A stretch of 64,000 bases of DNA from Ianthella basta (lineage: Eukaryota; Porifera; Demospongiae; Verongiida; Ianthellidae), in the NCBI GenBank assembly GCA_964019415.1, contig OZ025883.1:3471586-3535585 (forward strand), read 5' to 3'. Numbering within the stretch: the stretch's first letter is position 1; each line of letters opens with the position of its first letter. The notes below the pieces were generated by a model. The model had not been told where the DNA came from. It worked only from the letters and a program-made list of their open reading frames with translations, and made no database searches. The translations under genes and the position numbers were made by a program. Of the stretch, positions 1-11,449 are shown in pieces.

Positions 1-1416
1 GCTAGTGCAGGACCCTTGGCACAACCAAGAAAAGGAATACAATGAAAGAAATTAAGCGGACAATGCAGCTCTTGCTACAACCCAAATAATCCCTTACGAT
101 GTATCACCATCACAGAGCACACTGTCATACCAAGACCAGATGTTCTGCATTTGGGCATATAGTGTATTATCCAATTGACAGTTCCATTTTCTGCACATAG
201 TTGAATAGCAGTTTGACCATTTGATTTGTACATATGGTTGTAGCTTGGCACAATAATTCCATTTGTAAGCTTGGTTTTATGCTCATTGCTGAAGATCAGG
301 TAAGCAGTTTTAAGTGTGTGGCCATTGCTGACAATATCATTGGCATTTCCATTTCAATGCTGTTGAAATTCAGTTTTACAGATTCATTTTGGGCCCATTG
401 GGAACATCTGTTTCACTATTTGATGTAGTGTACACTGCTGATGATCAATCAAGTTGTATTTTTCTACACTCATTCACACTGATCCAAATTAACCCTTACA
501 GCACACCCACCTTGTACAATCCAAGAAACCCTACCTCGTTGCTGATGGATATCACCCCTAACCCCTTTACTGCATCAAACTCTTCTGCGACCAGAAGGAC
601 AACTCCTCCATGCAGAATATTGGAGACATTTCTGACTCCTGCTTGCATTGCCACCAAGGAGAACAATATAATGTAAAAACTCACACATATCCTGCACACA
701 CACACATACAGTGCACTAAACACATGCATGCACACACACACGTGCTAGAAAGCACACACACGCATACAAAAATGCACTTACAGACTTATACATTTGGCAG
801 CAATGGCCTCCTTCTAGACTGGGAATTCCCTCTTCCTTTTTGTGAGCAGGTCACGTCAATTTTCACTAGAAGTAAAGCTTCATGGCCTTCTCAGAAGAAA
901 CTTCCCATCAGTTGGTAAAGTAGCCCTCGGTGCAATCAAGAACAAGAGCACAATGAAAGTAAGTGAACAATGCACCCTTCATACAACCCAAAGAAGACAA
1001 TGATGTATCACCTTCACAAAGCACACTGTCACACCAAGCCTAGATGTTCAGCAATTGCACAAATTGCTTGTTATCCATTTCACTATTCAATTATCTGCAC
1101 ATTGCTGACCATCTGAACTGTACTTATGGTTGTAGTTCGGCTCGACAGTTAGATTTGGTGCCCACTCTTCATTATCAAATTGAGAGTTTGAATATGTGCT
1201 CATTGCTGAAGATCAGTCACGCAAATGTGGTCAATGTGGTTGCTAACTGTGGTGATGTCGTCAATGTGGTCATTGCTAACAATTTCGTTGACAATTTAAT
1301 TTTATAATATCTGTTTACATTCAGTTTGACAGTTTGACAGTTTGACAGTTTAATTTGTGCCCATTGCTGAACATCTGTTTCACTGATATTGTAAAGGCTC
1401 ATAGTTGCGTTGATAA

Positions 1417-1724
1417 TACGATGATACGAGATTCTTGAGCAAGACACAACTGATAATGATAAATCAATCAACTGCAGGACGTTTCGACCCGAAGGTCTTT
1501 GTCAACTGCGTACAGGATAAGGGGGTGAGGTGAGAGGTGGCTATTTATAACATTAAGGGCAATAACAACACAGACTCTTAAGTACACAAAATGCTGTAAT
1601 CTGATTGGTTGAGTTACAAAACTTAGGATAAACAACTGTAAGGAGTGGATTGGTTGATTTACAATAACTGTGGTGATGTAATGACAGGTAGTGTCCTAGT
1701 GTGGCCTAATGTGGGGTGGGTGTG
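1417..1724 (-). repeat. PLE1 downstream flanking repeat (pLTR), inverted copy
   Basis: 308 bp matching the reverse complement of 3599-3906 almost base for base. It lies downstream of the minus-strand coding frame, so its hammerhead-like motif (1474-1509) is in sense with the element transcript. Confidence 0.85.
1474..1509 (-). ncRNA. Hammerhead ribozyme-like motif in PLE1 downstream repeat
   Basis: On the minus strand the order is stem I (GCAG..CUGC), UUGACAA, an extra A, stem II GACC-UUCG-GGUC, then GAAAC and GUC. This is the minimal type I hammerhead layout known from Penelope flanking repeats, with almost no stem III, which is why such motifs are thought to act as dimers. The consensus CUGAUGA reads UUGACAA: C3 is U and G8 is A, a change that would keep a pair between these two positions. 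Activity is not predictable from sequence alone. Confidence 0.6.
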
Positions 1725-1810
1725 TTGCAGCTGACAAGTAAAGTTACATAATAATGTACACACAAGAAATTAAATTAAAGAGAAATAATGGATGGAGGGT
1801 GGGGGTGATG

Positions 1811-3614
1811 CTATGTTTGGTCCAATACCGGGTTCCAGAGTGAGGGGAGTAGTAAGCCCTTGTCTAGGTTCATGGACCTCTTGCTTCTTCTGATTTCGAT
1901 AGCTTCCATCGTTCTCCGTTCCCAGTACCCTTGCACCGTTCTCTTAACCTTGGCACCTGGCCAATCAATACTGTGTTGACTCTTCGCCACATGGACTGCG
2001 ATGCTGTTGTTAGGGTCACTCATCTTCACAGCTCGTTTGTGCTCTGTCATACGTACTTTCAGAGTTCTTTTCGATTCCCCTGTGTACACATAATCACAGT
2101 TGTTGCAGGGGATCTGATACACCATACCTTTCTTCTTTTCATCTGGGAGCCGTGACTTAACCTTCATTAAGGTCCGCTTCAGGGTGCGTGCTGGGGTGAA
2201 GACCGAACGGATACTGAGAGATGTACAAATCCTCTCCAGCTTCTCACTCAGACCACAGACATAGGGGGTTCGCAGGGTCTTCTGTGGCTCTTCTGTTTGG
2301 GGGTCTTCCGTTGGTGGGGGTGGGGCCAACTTGGGAGGGACCTGGAGTGTCTTCTTCACCAGATTTGGGGGGAAACCATTGGCTTTGAACACGTTCTCCA
2401 GGTGGTGTAATTCCTGTGGCTTGGTAGAAGGGTCACAAATACGATGTGCTCGATCCCACATGCTTCTCAGTACACCAGTGATAGTCTTTCTGTGGTGGGG
2501 GGAGTTGAAGGGAATGTATCTCTCTGTGTGTGTTGGTTTCCGGTAAACAGAGGTCAGTAGTCTCTCATCCTTCCTGGTGACAAGGACATCGAGGAAGGCC
2601 AGTTCACATCCACTCTCCTCTTCCATGGTGAACTGGATGTTGGAGTGTTGGTTGTTCAGGTGTTGGTGCAACTGGTGCAGTTCCTCTCGTCCATGTGTCC
2701 AGATCACAAAACGTGTCATCCACATAGTGAACCCACAGATTAGGTTGGAGTTCTGCTGAGCTGATAGCTGCCTCTTCCAGACTCTCCATGTAGAGGTTGG
2801 CAATAACGGGCGAGAGTGGTGAGCCCATTGCTGTGCCATCTACCTGCTCATAAAAGGCATCTTCAAACTGAAAGTATGAGGATCGTAAACACAGTTCAAC
2901 AAGTTCCACCAGCTGTGGTGCTGGGATGCTAGTTCTCTCAGGAAGGGATTGGTCACTGGTGAGTCTTTCCTCTGTAACCCTGAGGGCCTCATCAATAGGC
3001 ACCTGGGTAAAGAGGTTCTTCACATCAAAACTCACCATGTGGTTCTGAGGTGTCCGCACTTCTCGAACCTTATCCACAAATTCAGTCGAGTTCTTCACTG
3101 TGTATCCATTGTGGCCTGTCAGTGGGGTAAGGATACGTGCCAGTTCCTTTGCAAGTCCGTAGCATGGGTAACCCACCACTGACACAATAGGTCGCATTGG
3201 TACACCTTCCTTGTGGATCTTGGGTAGGCCGTACAATTGTGGAGGGTTGGAGTAGCGTGGGGTGAGACGGTCACGTAGCTTATCATCAATGTATCCCTTC
3301 TGCTGCAGCCTCTTCAATGCCTCAGAGATTTTGCTCTCAGTCTTCACAGTTGGGTCCTTCCGTAGGATACGGTACTTTGAATCATCATCAGTGATCTGTC
3401 TCATCTTCTGGATGTACTCTTCCCTACCGAGTACTACTGTGGCTCTGCCCTTGTCAGCTGGCACAATGATGATGTCCTCATCCTTGCGCAAGTCCATGAG
3501 GGCACGGTAATGGCGACGGAATAAGTTAGGCTTAGGGGGCTTAGCGTTCTGGAGGGCTCCACCAATCCTCAGTCTCAGGGTGTCCTTCGTCTGTTGGTCA
3601 CACCCACCCCACAT
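1811..3614 (-). pseudogene. Penelope reverse transcriptase with GIY-YIG endonuclease, frameshifted
   Basis: Two overlapping minus-strand frames, 3614-2604 and 2839-1811, together make one Penelope protein. The first has the N-terminal VPADKGRATVV motif, YGLPKIHKEG, RPIVSVVGYPCYGLAKELA, the FDVKNLFTQVP motif, GTAMGSPLSPVIANLYME and the catalytic YVDDTF box. A one-base gain in the run of T right after YVDDTF (about 2710) shifts the frame; the second frame continues with FLDVLVTRK, SVYRKPTHTERYIPF, a linker, and a GIY-YIG domain (PCNNCDYVYTGESKRTLKVR..EHKRAV) near its C-terminus. The family's N-terminal region of about 100 residues is missing because the inverted repeat cuts in at 3599. RT plus GIY-YIG is diagnostic of Penelope elements; the copy cannot make an intact enzyme. 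Confidence 0.9.
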
Positions 3615-3906
3615 TAGGCCACACTAGGACACTACCTGTCATTACATCACCACAGTTATTGTAAATCAACCAATCCACTCCTTACAGTTGTTTATCCTAA
3701 GTTTTGTAACTCAACCAATCAGATTACAGCATTTTGTGTACTTAAGAGTCTGTGTTGTTATTGCCCTTAATGTTATAAATAGCCACCTCTCACCTCACCC
3801 CCTTATCCTGTACGCAGTTGACAAAGACCTTCGGGTCGAAACGTCCTGCAGTTGATTGATTTAGCATTATCAGTTGTGTCTTGCTCAAGAATCTCGTATC
3901 ATTGTA
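3599..3906 (+). repeat. PLE1 upstream flanking repeat (pLTR), inverted copy
   Basis: Reverse complement of 1417-1724. It abuts the 5'-truncated coding frame and ends at the right-hand target duplication. Its hammerhead-like motif (3814-3849) is antisense to the coding frame. Confidence 0.85.
3814..3849 (+). ncRNA. Hammerhead ribozyme-like motif in PLE1 upstream repeat
   Basis: Identical in order to the motif at 1474-1509 but on the + strand: stem I GCAG..CTGC, UUGACAA, stem II with a UUCG tetraloop, GAAAC, GUC. It has the same C3U plus G8A double change. Confidence 0.6.
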
Positions 3907-4660
3907 TCTGTTTCACTATTATATTCGGTGTACAGTGCTGCGGTCAGTCAACCAAGATGGACATTCACGTAATCACCCCACCTATATGTGCAACCCCCCA
4001 GATCTCACCCACCTTGTACAATCAAAGATACCCTACCTCGCTGACAATGGATGGCACTCAGAACAACCCCTTTACCACAACAAACTCTCCGGCAATACAA
4101 AGACTGATCTTGAAGATCTCATTAGGATTGGGTGAATGGGACACGCACACACACACACTGTCTCTATCATATCTGCCAAATAATGGCCTCCTTCCAGACT
4201 GTGAGTTCTCGCTTCCTCTTTGTGAGCAGGTCACGCACAGTGTCATTGCAAATAAGGTACGTACATGGCCTTCTCAAGAGATAGCCCGATCAGCTGGTGC
4301 AGTAGCCCTTGGTACAACCAAGAGCAAGAGTACAATCAAAGTAAGTGGACAATGCAATCTTGGTACACCCCATAGAAATCCCCATTGCTTATCACCTTCA
4401 CCAAACACACTGTCGCACCAAGTCCGCTTCAGATTCAGCCTTTGGCCAACTGAAGCAGTCAAAAACGTGTCTGAATATTATAATTATCTCTACTGCATTG
4501 CACTTCTGTGTCTTGATAAGCTCAATGGGGTGCACTGCACTGGCACCAGTGGCTGAATGGGGTAAAAAGAGCAGAGACAGAGGGGGTGGTGAGGGGGAGG
4601 GTGCATGCGGTAAAGTGGTGTAGCTCTACCATCAGACCCTAGGCACTGCATGTGGCCAGA

Positions 4661-4803
4661 CTCACTTGCATTGGAGTTACCTGACTACAGTACAAAGACA
4701 CATACCAAATAAGGTACTTACTATATATAGCTGCAATAATACCATGTACGCATACATGCTTCACAAGCATGTGCACACATGCATCCTCACCCTAAAAAGC
4801 CGA

Positions 4804-4834
<31 letters not shown>

Positions 4835-5654
4835 GCCTGTGGGTACTTTCTGCTCCAAGTGCTAGCACTCTGTCCATAGTCACAGTAGTGTGGGGGTAGC
4901 AGGATCTGTTGCCATGGCGGGTGCTTCCTCTTGTAGGTATTTGTGCATATGAATCCTCAAAATGGGGAAATCCAAATAAATACATTGAGACTGATCTATC
5001 TGTATCAAAACAGATTGTTCCTTAGCAACGAGGATGATATCAAATCTAGTAGGCGGAGTGATTTCTGCTCACAAGGATCTATGATGTTACACATGTTGAC
5101 ACACTACTCCAGCCCAGACGCAGCTGAAGAGGTGGGGCTAAAGATGTCTCCCTGACGATCCGGGCGGACGTTTATAGGTGAAGGGATGTGTAACTGCTCA
5201 CAGTGACTGACAGATGTATAGGCTTAGTGGCTAAATATTGCTAATAACAATATTGCTGACCTTCCTTTCAAGTGAATGTATAGCTAACAGCTAGCTAGCT
5301 AATTTTCATGCAAGCAGGTATAAAATTCAAAGACATAATGGACAATACACAATAGACAATGGAATAAAATAGGTTATAACCATTTGGTTAGGAAAGTATA
5401 CCTAAGTAAGATCATTCACAGTCACAGTCATTACAAAACCACTGTTCGTCTGAAGTTGCTCCGCCTAATACGCCTTTTTAATACACTTTGGTCCGCCTAT
5501 TATGCAACTTGTACACTACGTCGAAGGGTAATGGGCGTCATGCCGTTGTGGGCCACTGCTACTTCTTGTACAGATTGTGCGATAGCGTCAGTATATTTGC
5601 ACACATTTCCCCATACATTTCACCAATTTCCTTTATTTACTTTCTTATTTCGTA
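4661..5654. other. No gene seen; (CA)n at 4804-4832
   Basis: Unique-looking AT-rich DNA with one pure CA microsatellite of about 29 bp. No frame with protein character and no terminal repeat was seen. Confidence 0.5.
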
Positions 5655-5762
5655 CGGGGGGACACTTTCCTGCCGTGGGGGACCGGTTACGGCAAGCGCC
5701 TCTTGCCGAAAACGGTCCGGGGGGACCGTTTTTGGCGGGGGACACTTATCTGCGTGACAGGC
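5655..5762. repeat. GGGGGACCGTTTTTGGC-type palindromic repeat
   Basis: Contains GGGGGACCGGTTACGGC, GCCGAAAACGGTCC and GGGGGACCGTTTTTGGC in facing orientation and ends in GCGTGACAGG. The same motif style and similar end (GCATGACAGG) recur at 14.28-14.82 kb and 23.93-24.17 kb. Probably a non-autonomous element of unknown class. Confidence 0.45.
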
Positions 5763-6785
5763 CAGTAGCTTCTTTCATTGATTGTAGTACTTACACAGAT
5801 ACAGTGATAATTATGCACATGAGCATCAGCAAACAGGTGACAAGCTTTCATTCAATGACATTGTGGCATACCTTGAATCCCAGTCAACTGGCCAGCTAGC
5901 ATACAATCAATTTTCTATTCTTTCGGACAGTTCTTCTCGACGGTCTATAACGTATCAACTGAAGTCGACACCACTACCGCCTTCTTTTCAGCTGTTCAGT
6001 ACTTAAGCAATCTCTCTCTGTATGTCTGCCAAATTGCCAAGCCATGATGTCCTGCCCGCAGAGACTTGTGTGTCCAATCTGTAATGCTGGCCGATCTACG
6101 ATGCCGCGTCCTACAAATCACCCCAAAATGCACGGTAAGAGGCGGGCACGCACGCACTCACCCACGCACACACACAGACAAACACACTTGCCTTGTCTTG
6201 CCTGTCTGCCGCAGTGAAGGGTCACAGGGAATCCAGAAGCTAGACACTATGTAGCTGCTGCACTGCGAAGAAGGGTTATATTGGTTTGCCTTCCGAGAGA
6301 TGCCATCGTTCTTGCCGCTCTATGTTAGTTACACCCTGCGCGTAGGTATTTCGTACACATGATGACGGCTCGGCACGGTCAGCAAATAATGACCTAACAG
6401 GGTAAGTCTTATATACAGCAACACCAAACACAACAAGGTAGGTCATACAACAACACTAAACACAGCAGATTTCTTAAAGCAACGCAGCAAGGCAGTATAC
6501 GTCTTTCAGGAACACCAAGCATAGCAAGGTATCACACGGCAACACTAAACAGGACCTGCATGAAAATCTACCGTATGAAGTAGATGGCACTCCTGTTGTC
6601 AAATAAAATATCTATCTATCTAAACATAGAAAGGTAAGTCTTACAGGAACACAAAACAAACTTGGTCACACTGTGTCAGCTCTCCAGTCGCCTGTGTTGT
6701 GTCTCCTATGCAATTTTCGTCTTTACTGGCTTTCTCCTCACTGCTCATCAGCTCTCACTAATCTATTCCTCGTAGTTCCTCAATT
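5763..6785. other. No gene seen
   Basis: A short run of loosely repeated AACACCAAACACAACAAGGTA-like units lies at about 6415-6560, and there are small CA-rich patches near 6160. No coding or RNA feature can be supported. Confidence 0.4.
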
Positions 6786-6793
6786 TTGTACAA

Positions 6794-7430
6794 CTAGCAG
6801 GAAAGCCCGCCTTCAGCGGGCTTCCCTGTTCCGGCGCGTTGACGACAGCACACCGGCGCCTGTCTGCCAATGTTGTGTGACATGTGTTGATGTTAGTGGG
6901 CAGTACACTGGTACCTGCAACATCATGTGTGCATGGCATGCGAGTATGCATGGGGCAGCATTAATCACATTGTACCATAGCATGGAATGCCGGCCAGCAA
7001 GCGGAGCACATGCCAGTCCCCATAGAAAAGGACAATGCTATGCCTGCAATTCCGCCACATTCTTGTGGCGGAATAAAATACTGTATGTGTCAAAGGTTCC
7101 AAGAGTAGTAAAAAATGGCGTCTCGGCCCGCGGAAAAAGAGGAAGCGCTCTCTGGCAGCTAGGTGAATGGCACCCGTCTAAGCTGGCGTCCCTCCACTTC
7201 CTTAACTGGCATGGCGCGTATCAAGTTCGCTAATGACCGGTAGTAGTAGGGTCTCGAATTTTGAAAATGGCTTTTCGGCCCGCGGAGAAAGGACGAAGGA
7301 ATCGCGGTTTTCAGCCGTAGGGCACCTAGGCGAACTACACCCCGCTAAGAACACGCAGGCCCAGTCCATCAACTGGCTTAAAGCGTCTCGAGCCGATTCC
7401 CAGGTAGCGTTTCAGTCATCTAGCTAGTTA
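6794..7430 (-). mobile_element. Helitron-like non-autonomous repeat, copy 1
   Basis: Read on the minus strand, the element ends with a hairpin (8-bp stem AAGCCCGC/GCGGGCTT, plus coordinates 6803-6823) followed by TCCTGCTAG and then T. That matches the Helitron 3' terminus rule of a hairpin shortly before CTRR inserted next to T. The body includes a segment beginning AAAAATGGCGTCTCGGCCCG (7115) that recurs at about 46630 and 57467, with a second related unit at 7264. The 5' end (TC) was not located. No protein encoded. Confidence 0.45.
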
Positions 7431-7572
7431 GTTTTGTGGTGGGAGACGGCTTTGACTCTTATGATGACTTTCTATTTAAGATCAAAGCTTTTGAGAAAGC
7501 TATGTCAGTACAGCTCACTCAAAGAGACACCAGAACACTTGACAGAGCCCGGAAGAGAGTCTCTATAAGTGT

Positions 7573-7652
7573 GTGGAAGTTGCCAAGGCAAAGTTGATCT
7601 ACTATAGCATCCATTTTTCCTGTGTGTTTTCAACTCTGCCTTGGCAACTTCT
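7573..7652. repeat. Small inverted repeat
   Basis: GAAGTTGCCAAGGCAAAGTTGA is answered 30 bases later by TCAACTCTGCCTTGGCAACTTC. The arms are about 22 bp with one mismatch or gap. Could be a tiny foldback relic. Confidence 0.5.
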
Positions 7653-8165
7653 AGGCCAGGTAGCTATAAAGAACAGACCAGCCATGTGCACACTCTAACA
7701 TGGTTGCGTATGCATAGCTATGTGGCTGGACTGTTGTACCTCACGCTGCCCGCCACTGTGGATCACTCTCCTACTGCAGAACCAACTAGTTTGTTGACTG
7801 AGATGCTGGAAGGCATTGTGAATTGCTCTCTGCACCACTAGATAAACCAAAGTGCACTCTTCACTTAAATTGGTCACCTGCTGCATGGTCATGTGAAATC
7901 CACTGCTGGACCTATAACGCGTAGAACGCAGATGCTAATAACCCAGGTGACATGAAGTGATTGACAATGCTGCTTCTATCCTCGGCTGGAGTGTGCCATT
8001 TCCCAACACGTGACCGATCTGCAGTCTGATTGGTTTTCTCGATTCTGGGAATGAGACGTCACTAGGCCCAGGAATATGGGCTCAGTTTGCCGGTCCACCT
8101 TCCACGCCTTTGCCAAAATGGAGGCCAGAAGTGGGCTGGGTACAGGACTAATGTAATATTATAGT

Positions 8166-8240
8166 CCATTATGAAAATGAAGCCATACGAATACCTAAAA
8201 GTGAAAATAATATAGGGGCGCTTTTGGCACCCCAAAATGA
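8166..8240 (+). repeat. Dispersed repeat end (GAAGCCATACGAATACC)
   Basis: ATGAAGCCATACGAATACC plus CTAAAAGTGAAAATAATATAG leads into a GC-rich hairpin (GGGGCGCTTTTGGCACCCC). The same order is seen at 17640-17710 and, inverted, at 46262-46320 and 52950-53010; a fragment lies at 43327-43368. This is the end of an unnamed repeat family. Confidence 0.5.
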
Positions 8241-9134
8241 GGTAGTTCACCTCTGTGATGATTAGTAGCAATTTGTGATACACATTTCTGGGTCAGGTTG
8301 ACCAAATTTTTCATATGTGGGTGGGAGGACAGGTCACGTGATGTATGCTATGAATAAATTATGTTTAATTAAAAGTATGTTTTTAGATATGATTTCTGAA
8401 GGGAGTTATAGTTAAGAATCTTAAGATCCAAATCTTTCAAGGAACCATCTTTGGTACATCTTCTAATATTTCATATTCATTCACCTTGTTACTAACTTTA
8501 GAAGCAAAGCTCTTTGTTAAAAGTGTTTTTAGCACCTAAAGTGTTTAGATAGGATCTTACCAGCGAATATAAGTTAAGCTTCCATAGTCTCTTAATGGAT
8601 GCCTGGATAAATGCTCAATAACATGCCAGGTCTCTACTGTACGGTTTGCCTAATACACCATTGATTATGCCACTGACATTAGAAATTTTGATTTCATGGA
8701 ATTTAAGGCTGACAATCTTAAGTATGTTTTTAGGAAAAGCTCATTCACAAGCTATTTTGGGTTTCAATTGCACAGTAAAGGAAGATTCGTTCATTAGGTA
8801 GTTTGTTTGTGTAAAAAATTTGAAATTTTAATCACATAGTCATAGTTATACTACCATATTATGCGCTCAAACTATTCACGGACTAAAAACTTTCGCGGAT
8901 GGAAGATTACCAAAATCTTCGTGGTTTTTATTTTCGCGGATGCTTGGGTCACCAATATAATATAATATTATATTATTCTAAAGTTGGAGAGAATGCCTGC
9001 CACCCACTTCATTTCAGTTATCACTGCCTCTGCCACGCCAGGAGAAACAACCTTTCCAACTCAGGCTCATTATGCTGCTTCACTGTAAAGTGCCTCTTGA
9101 AGATTTTCCCTTTTGATATTGCCACTGAATAGTG
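8241..9134. other. No gene seen
   Basis: AT-rich sequence. CGCGGA-rich pieces near 8877-8945 resemble pieces near 18825-18895 (TTTCGCGAA), probably another old repeat. Confidence 0.4.
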
Positions 9135-9480
9135 AACACTATCATTATGTAGTGTCCCCTTTGTACGCAACCTGGTGCATAGTGCCCCACTAAGACACTG
9201 CCCGAGGAACACTGTCCTCTTAGACGCTACCTTACAACTATTGTCCTCGTCATTGAGTAGTGTCCTCCTAGGATACAGCCCATGTAATGCTGCCCCCCTA
9301 GGACACTATTCTTGTGTCCCCCTAGGACACAACCTATTGAAGAGAGTCCTCCCAGGACTATTCCATTGAATAGTGCCCACCTAGTCCACCTAGTACGCAA
9401 TATGTTTAATGACATCTCTCTAGAACCATTGAATGGCATCCCTCTATGATACCAACAATTGAATAGTGTTCCCTTGCGAC
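9135..9480. repeat. Degenerate minisatellite (CCTAGGACACTA units)
   Basis: Repeated, diverged units of roughly 35-45 bp built around CCCCCTAGGACACTA and CATTGAATAGTG. The divergence suggests an old array. No coding potential. Confidence 0.6.
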
Positions 9481-10149
9481 ACTACCCAAAAGCTTTCCTG
9501 CTTATTGCACCCACAGCCTCCACTTCGCTGGTTGTACTGGAATTTGGTAATACTTGATCCCTTTCTCACTGCTCTCCTGGGCCTATGTGCCTCTGTTAAT
9601 ACAGCCAAATGCTGAACAAGATCGAACCATTTTATATTGATGTGAATCCTATCTGCGAAGGAGAAGTAAAATTGACTTGAAGTCTGCAGATGAAAGAAGA
9701 TTTCAGAAGAAGGCAACAAACAGAGATATGTCTGAGGAAGGTATGGATGCCAGCACACACCTAGGGGTGTGAAAGAACTATAACTCCTAACCAAGCTGCA
9801 CAATTCTTGTCACGCATGAACTGTCCCAATCGACTGTCAAGGACAAGGTAAGATGATGGCCCTACCTTGCACACAACGCAATAGACATTTGCAAATGGTG
9901 AAGCACTAAACCACCACACTTGCAAGGTGCCAGTGCCTTTTGCAGGTTGTGGGGAGCCATGAGCAACTTGCCTTTGGACTATTCTCTGTGAAACGCACTT
10001 GAACCTGTAAAGGTCTGCCATTTTGGTGACATCACAGAAGCTGTTTAAAGTCTTTTTAACCACGATGAGGCTTCTAGCGTGTGCTCTACACCTTGGAAAT
10101 GCTCATGTGCAGTTCAGTGGTTGTTTGTATGCTGTAATCCTATATATAT
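9481..10149. other. No gene seen
   Basis: Open frames of 100-119 codons on the minus strand here have no recognisable motif and no splice context; I do not call them. Confidence 0.4.
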
Positions 10150-10320
10150 GACACCGGTTGTGTTTTGTCAATGTGTTGCCAAAGAGGTCTTCTGACTTAG
10201 CCTTCTTCCATCGTGTCTGTCTTCGGGTGTGGCCTTCTTCCAATGGCCCAGCTGTGTTTACGCTTAAGAATTTCTTTCTGCAACTGTTCTTCACACAGCA
10301 ATTAACTCTGTAGTTAGCAA
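10150..10320 (+). mobile_element. SINE fragment (body and tail, head missing)
   Basis: Shares GTGTYTTGTCAAYG, AGAGGTCTTC, GACTTAGCCTT and GTCTGTCTTCGG with the minus strand of 41422-41560, where the same body is joined to a tRNA-like head. The tail, TTACGCTTAAGAATTTCTTTC to CAGCAATTAACTCTGTAGTT, matches 41706-41880. Confidence 0.6.
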
Positions 10321-10342
10321 TCCTATATATAATAGTTTATAT

Positions 10343-10420
10343 AAATTTCTTTAGAATTAAGAGGAATTTAGGAATGGCCAGCAGAACAAGCATAGAAACA
10401 AGCAACAGCACCTCGAAATC
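10343..10420 (+). mobile_element. Foldback MITE fragment, TTCCTTTAGAATT family
   Basis: One terminal arm (TTTCTTTAGAATTAAGAGG then TTTAGGAATGGCCAGCAG) of the family whose full copy is at 41022-41296. Confidence 0.6.
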
Positions 10421-10519
10421 ATGATCACTGCACCAACTGCGTTAGTTACAGACGTCAGCAATGTACGTACATGATGTGAGTACGCATGCACACGCATACG
10501 CAGAAGCACACATGTACAC

Positions 10520-11230
10520 TTTCCTTATTCTCATGCCATATCAAAGGGGGAGGGTTTGCAATCCAAATTTGGATACTTAGTTCGAAAGCTACCGGACATC
10601 TTTTCTCATATATACCCATTAACAAGGGGAGAAGGTTTGCATTCAAAATTTGGCCCCTAATGTCCAAAAGGTAACAAAGTACTTTTGTCATGATCATTAG
10701 CAAGGGGGGTTGGTTAGCGCTTCATGTTCGACCATTACCTCCAAAATGTACTATGACTTTTCTCATGACCATTAGCAGGAGGGGAGGGTTTGCACTCTGA
10801 ATTCAGGACCATTCAACCCAAATTCAGGCACACGTCAGAAATAGTTGTGAAAGGAGTTTTCTTCTGACTATTGGCAAGGGTGGAGGGTTTGCAGTCTGAA
10901 CTTGATCCCTGGCCTCCAAAGGTACCATATGACTTTTCTCATGCCTGTTAGCAAGGGTTTGCAGCCCAAAATCAGGCCCTTACCTCCAAAAGGTACCAAA
11001 CAAATTTTCTCATGCCCATTAGCAAGGGGGGTGGTTAGCACTCCATATTCGGATCAGATGTATCGAATGACTTTTCTTATGACAATTGGCAAGGTAGAAG
11101 GTTTGTAACCCAAACTCAGTAGTCAGTACACACCTCGAAAATGTGCCAAAGGAGCTTTCTCATCACCATTAGCAATGGGAAAGGGTTTGGAACCCATATT
11201 CGGGCAATAACCTCCAAATGGTGCCAAAAG
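10520..11230. repeat. Degenerate minisatellite, ~85-bp unit
   Basis: About eight diverged units, each with CTCATGACCATTAGCAAGG, GGAGGGTTTGCA, a variable AATTCGG part and CCTCCAAAAGGTACC. Unit length varies from about 80 to 95 bp. No coding potential. Confidence 0.7.
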
Positions 11231-11449
11231 ACAAGGATCCCTCCATATCCAGATGTCAACTGATGAGCTCCTCAACCGAGACATTGGACTGCAGGTACCG
11301 AGCTGCTTGCCGGCAACCCTGAAGCGTCAAGACATAAAAGGACTGCGGCTAAACCTGAACTTGTGACAGCTAGTGGCACTATTTTTTGACAGCCTATGAC
11401 TACGTGCATGCTAAAAGTATCAATACTTGTACTAGTTTCTGTACTTCTG

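Larger units (their letters stand above)
1385..3905 (-). mobile_element. Penelope-like retroelement PLE1 with inverted flanking repeats
   Basis: Complete-looking insertion carrying a reverse transcriptase plus GIY-YIG reading frame on the minus strand (1811-3614), between 308-bp inverted repeats (1417-1724 and 3599-3906). It is bounded by a 12-bp direct repeat ATCTGTTTCACT at 1373-1384 and 3906-3917. The diverged upstream copy of the host repeat has one uninterrupted ATCTGTTTCACTATT near 405, so the insertion edges are visible. The 3' tail just inside the left edge (CTCATAGTTGCGTT on the + strand) recurs at the matching edge of PLE2. Penelope elements are known for LTR-like repeats in direct or inverted orientation; the inverted form is seen here. 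The coding region is 5'-truncated and frameshifted, so the copy is dead. Confidence 0.85.
1..4660. repeat. Diverged ~0.9 kb tandem repeat (about three copies), split by PLE1
   Basis: A block beginning near base 2 (GTGCAGGACCCTTGGCACAA) recurs near 912 and again near 4293. Parallel blocks follow: the stretch with CACCTTGTACAATC is at about 508 and 4011, and GGCCTCCTTC..GTGAGCAGGTCACG is at about 803 and 4184. Without the inserted Penelope element (1385-3917) the period is about 0.85-0.9 kb. Copies are clearly diverged and no protein is supported; the open frames here are stop-poor by chance. Its use is that copy 1 shows the empty site for the PLE1 insertion. Confidence 0.65.
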
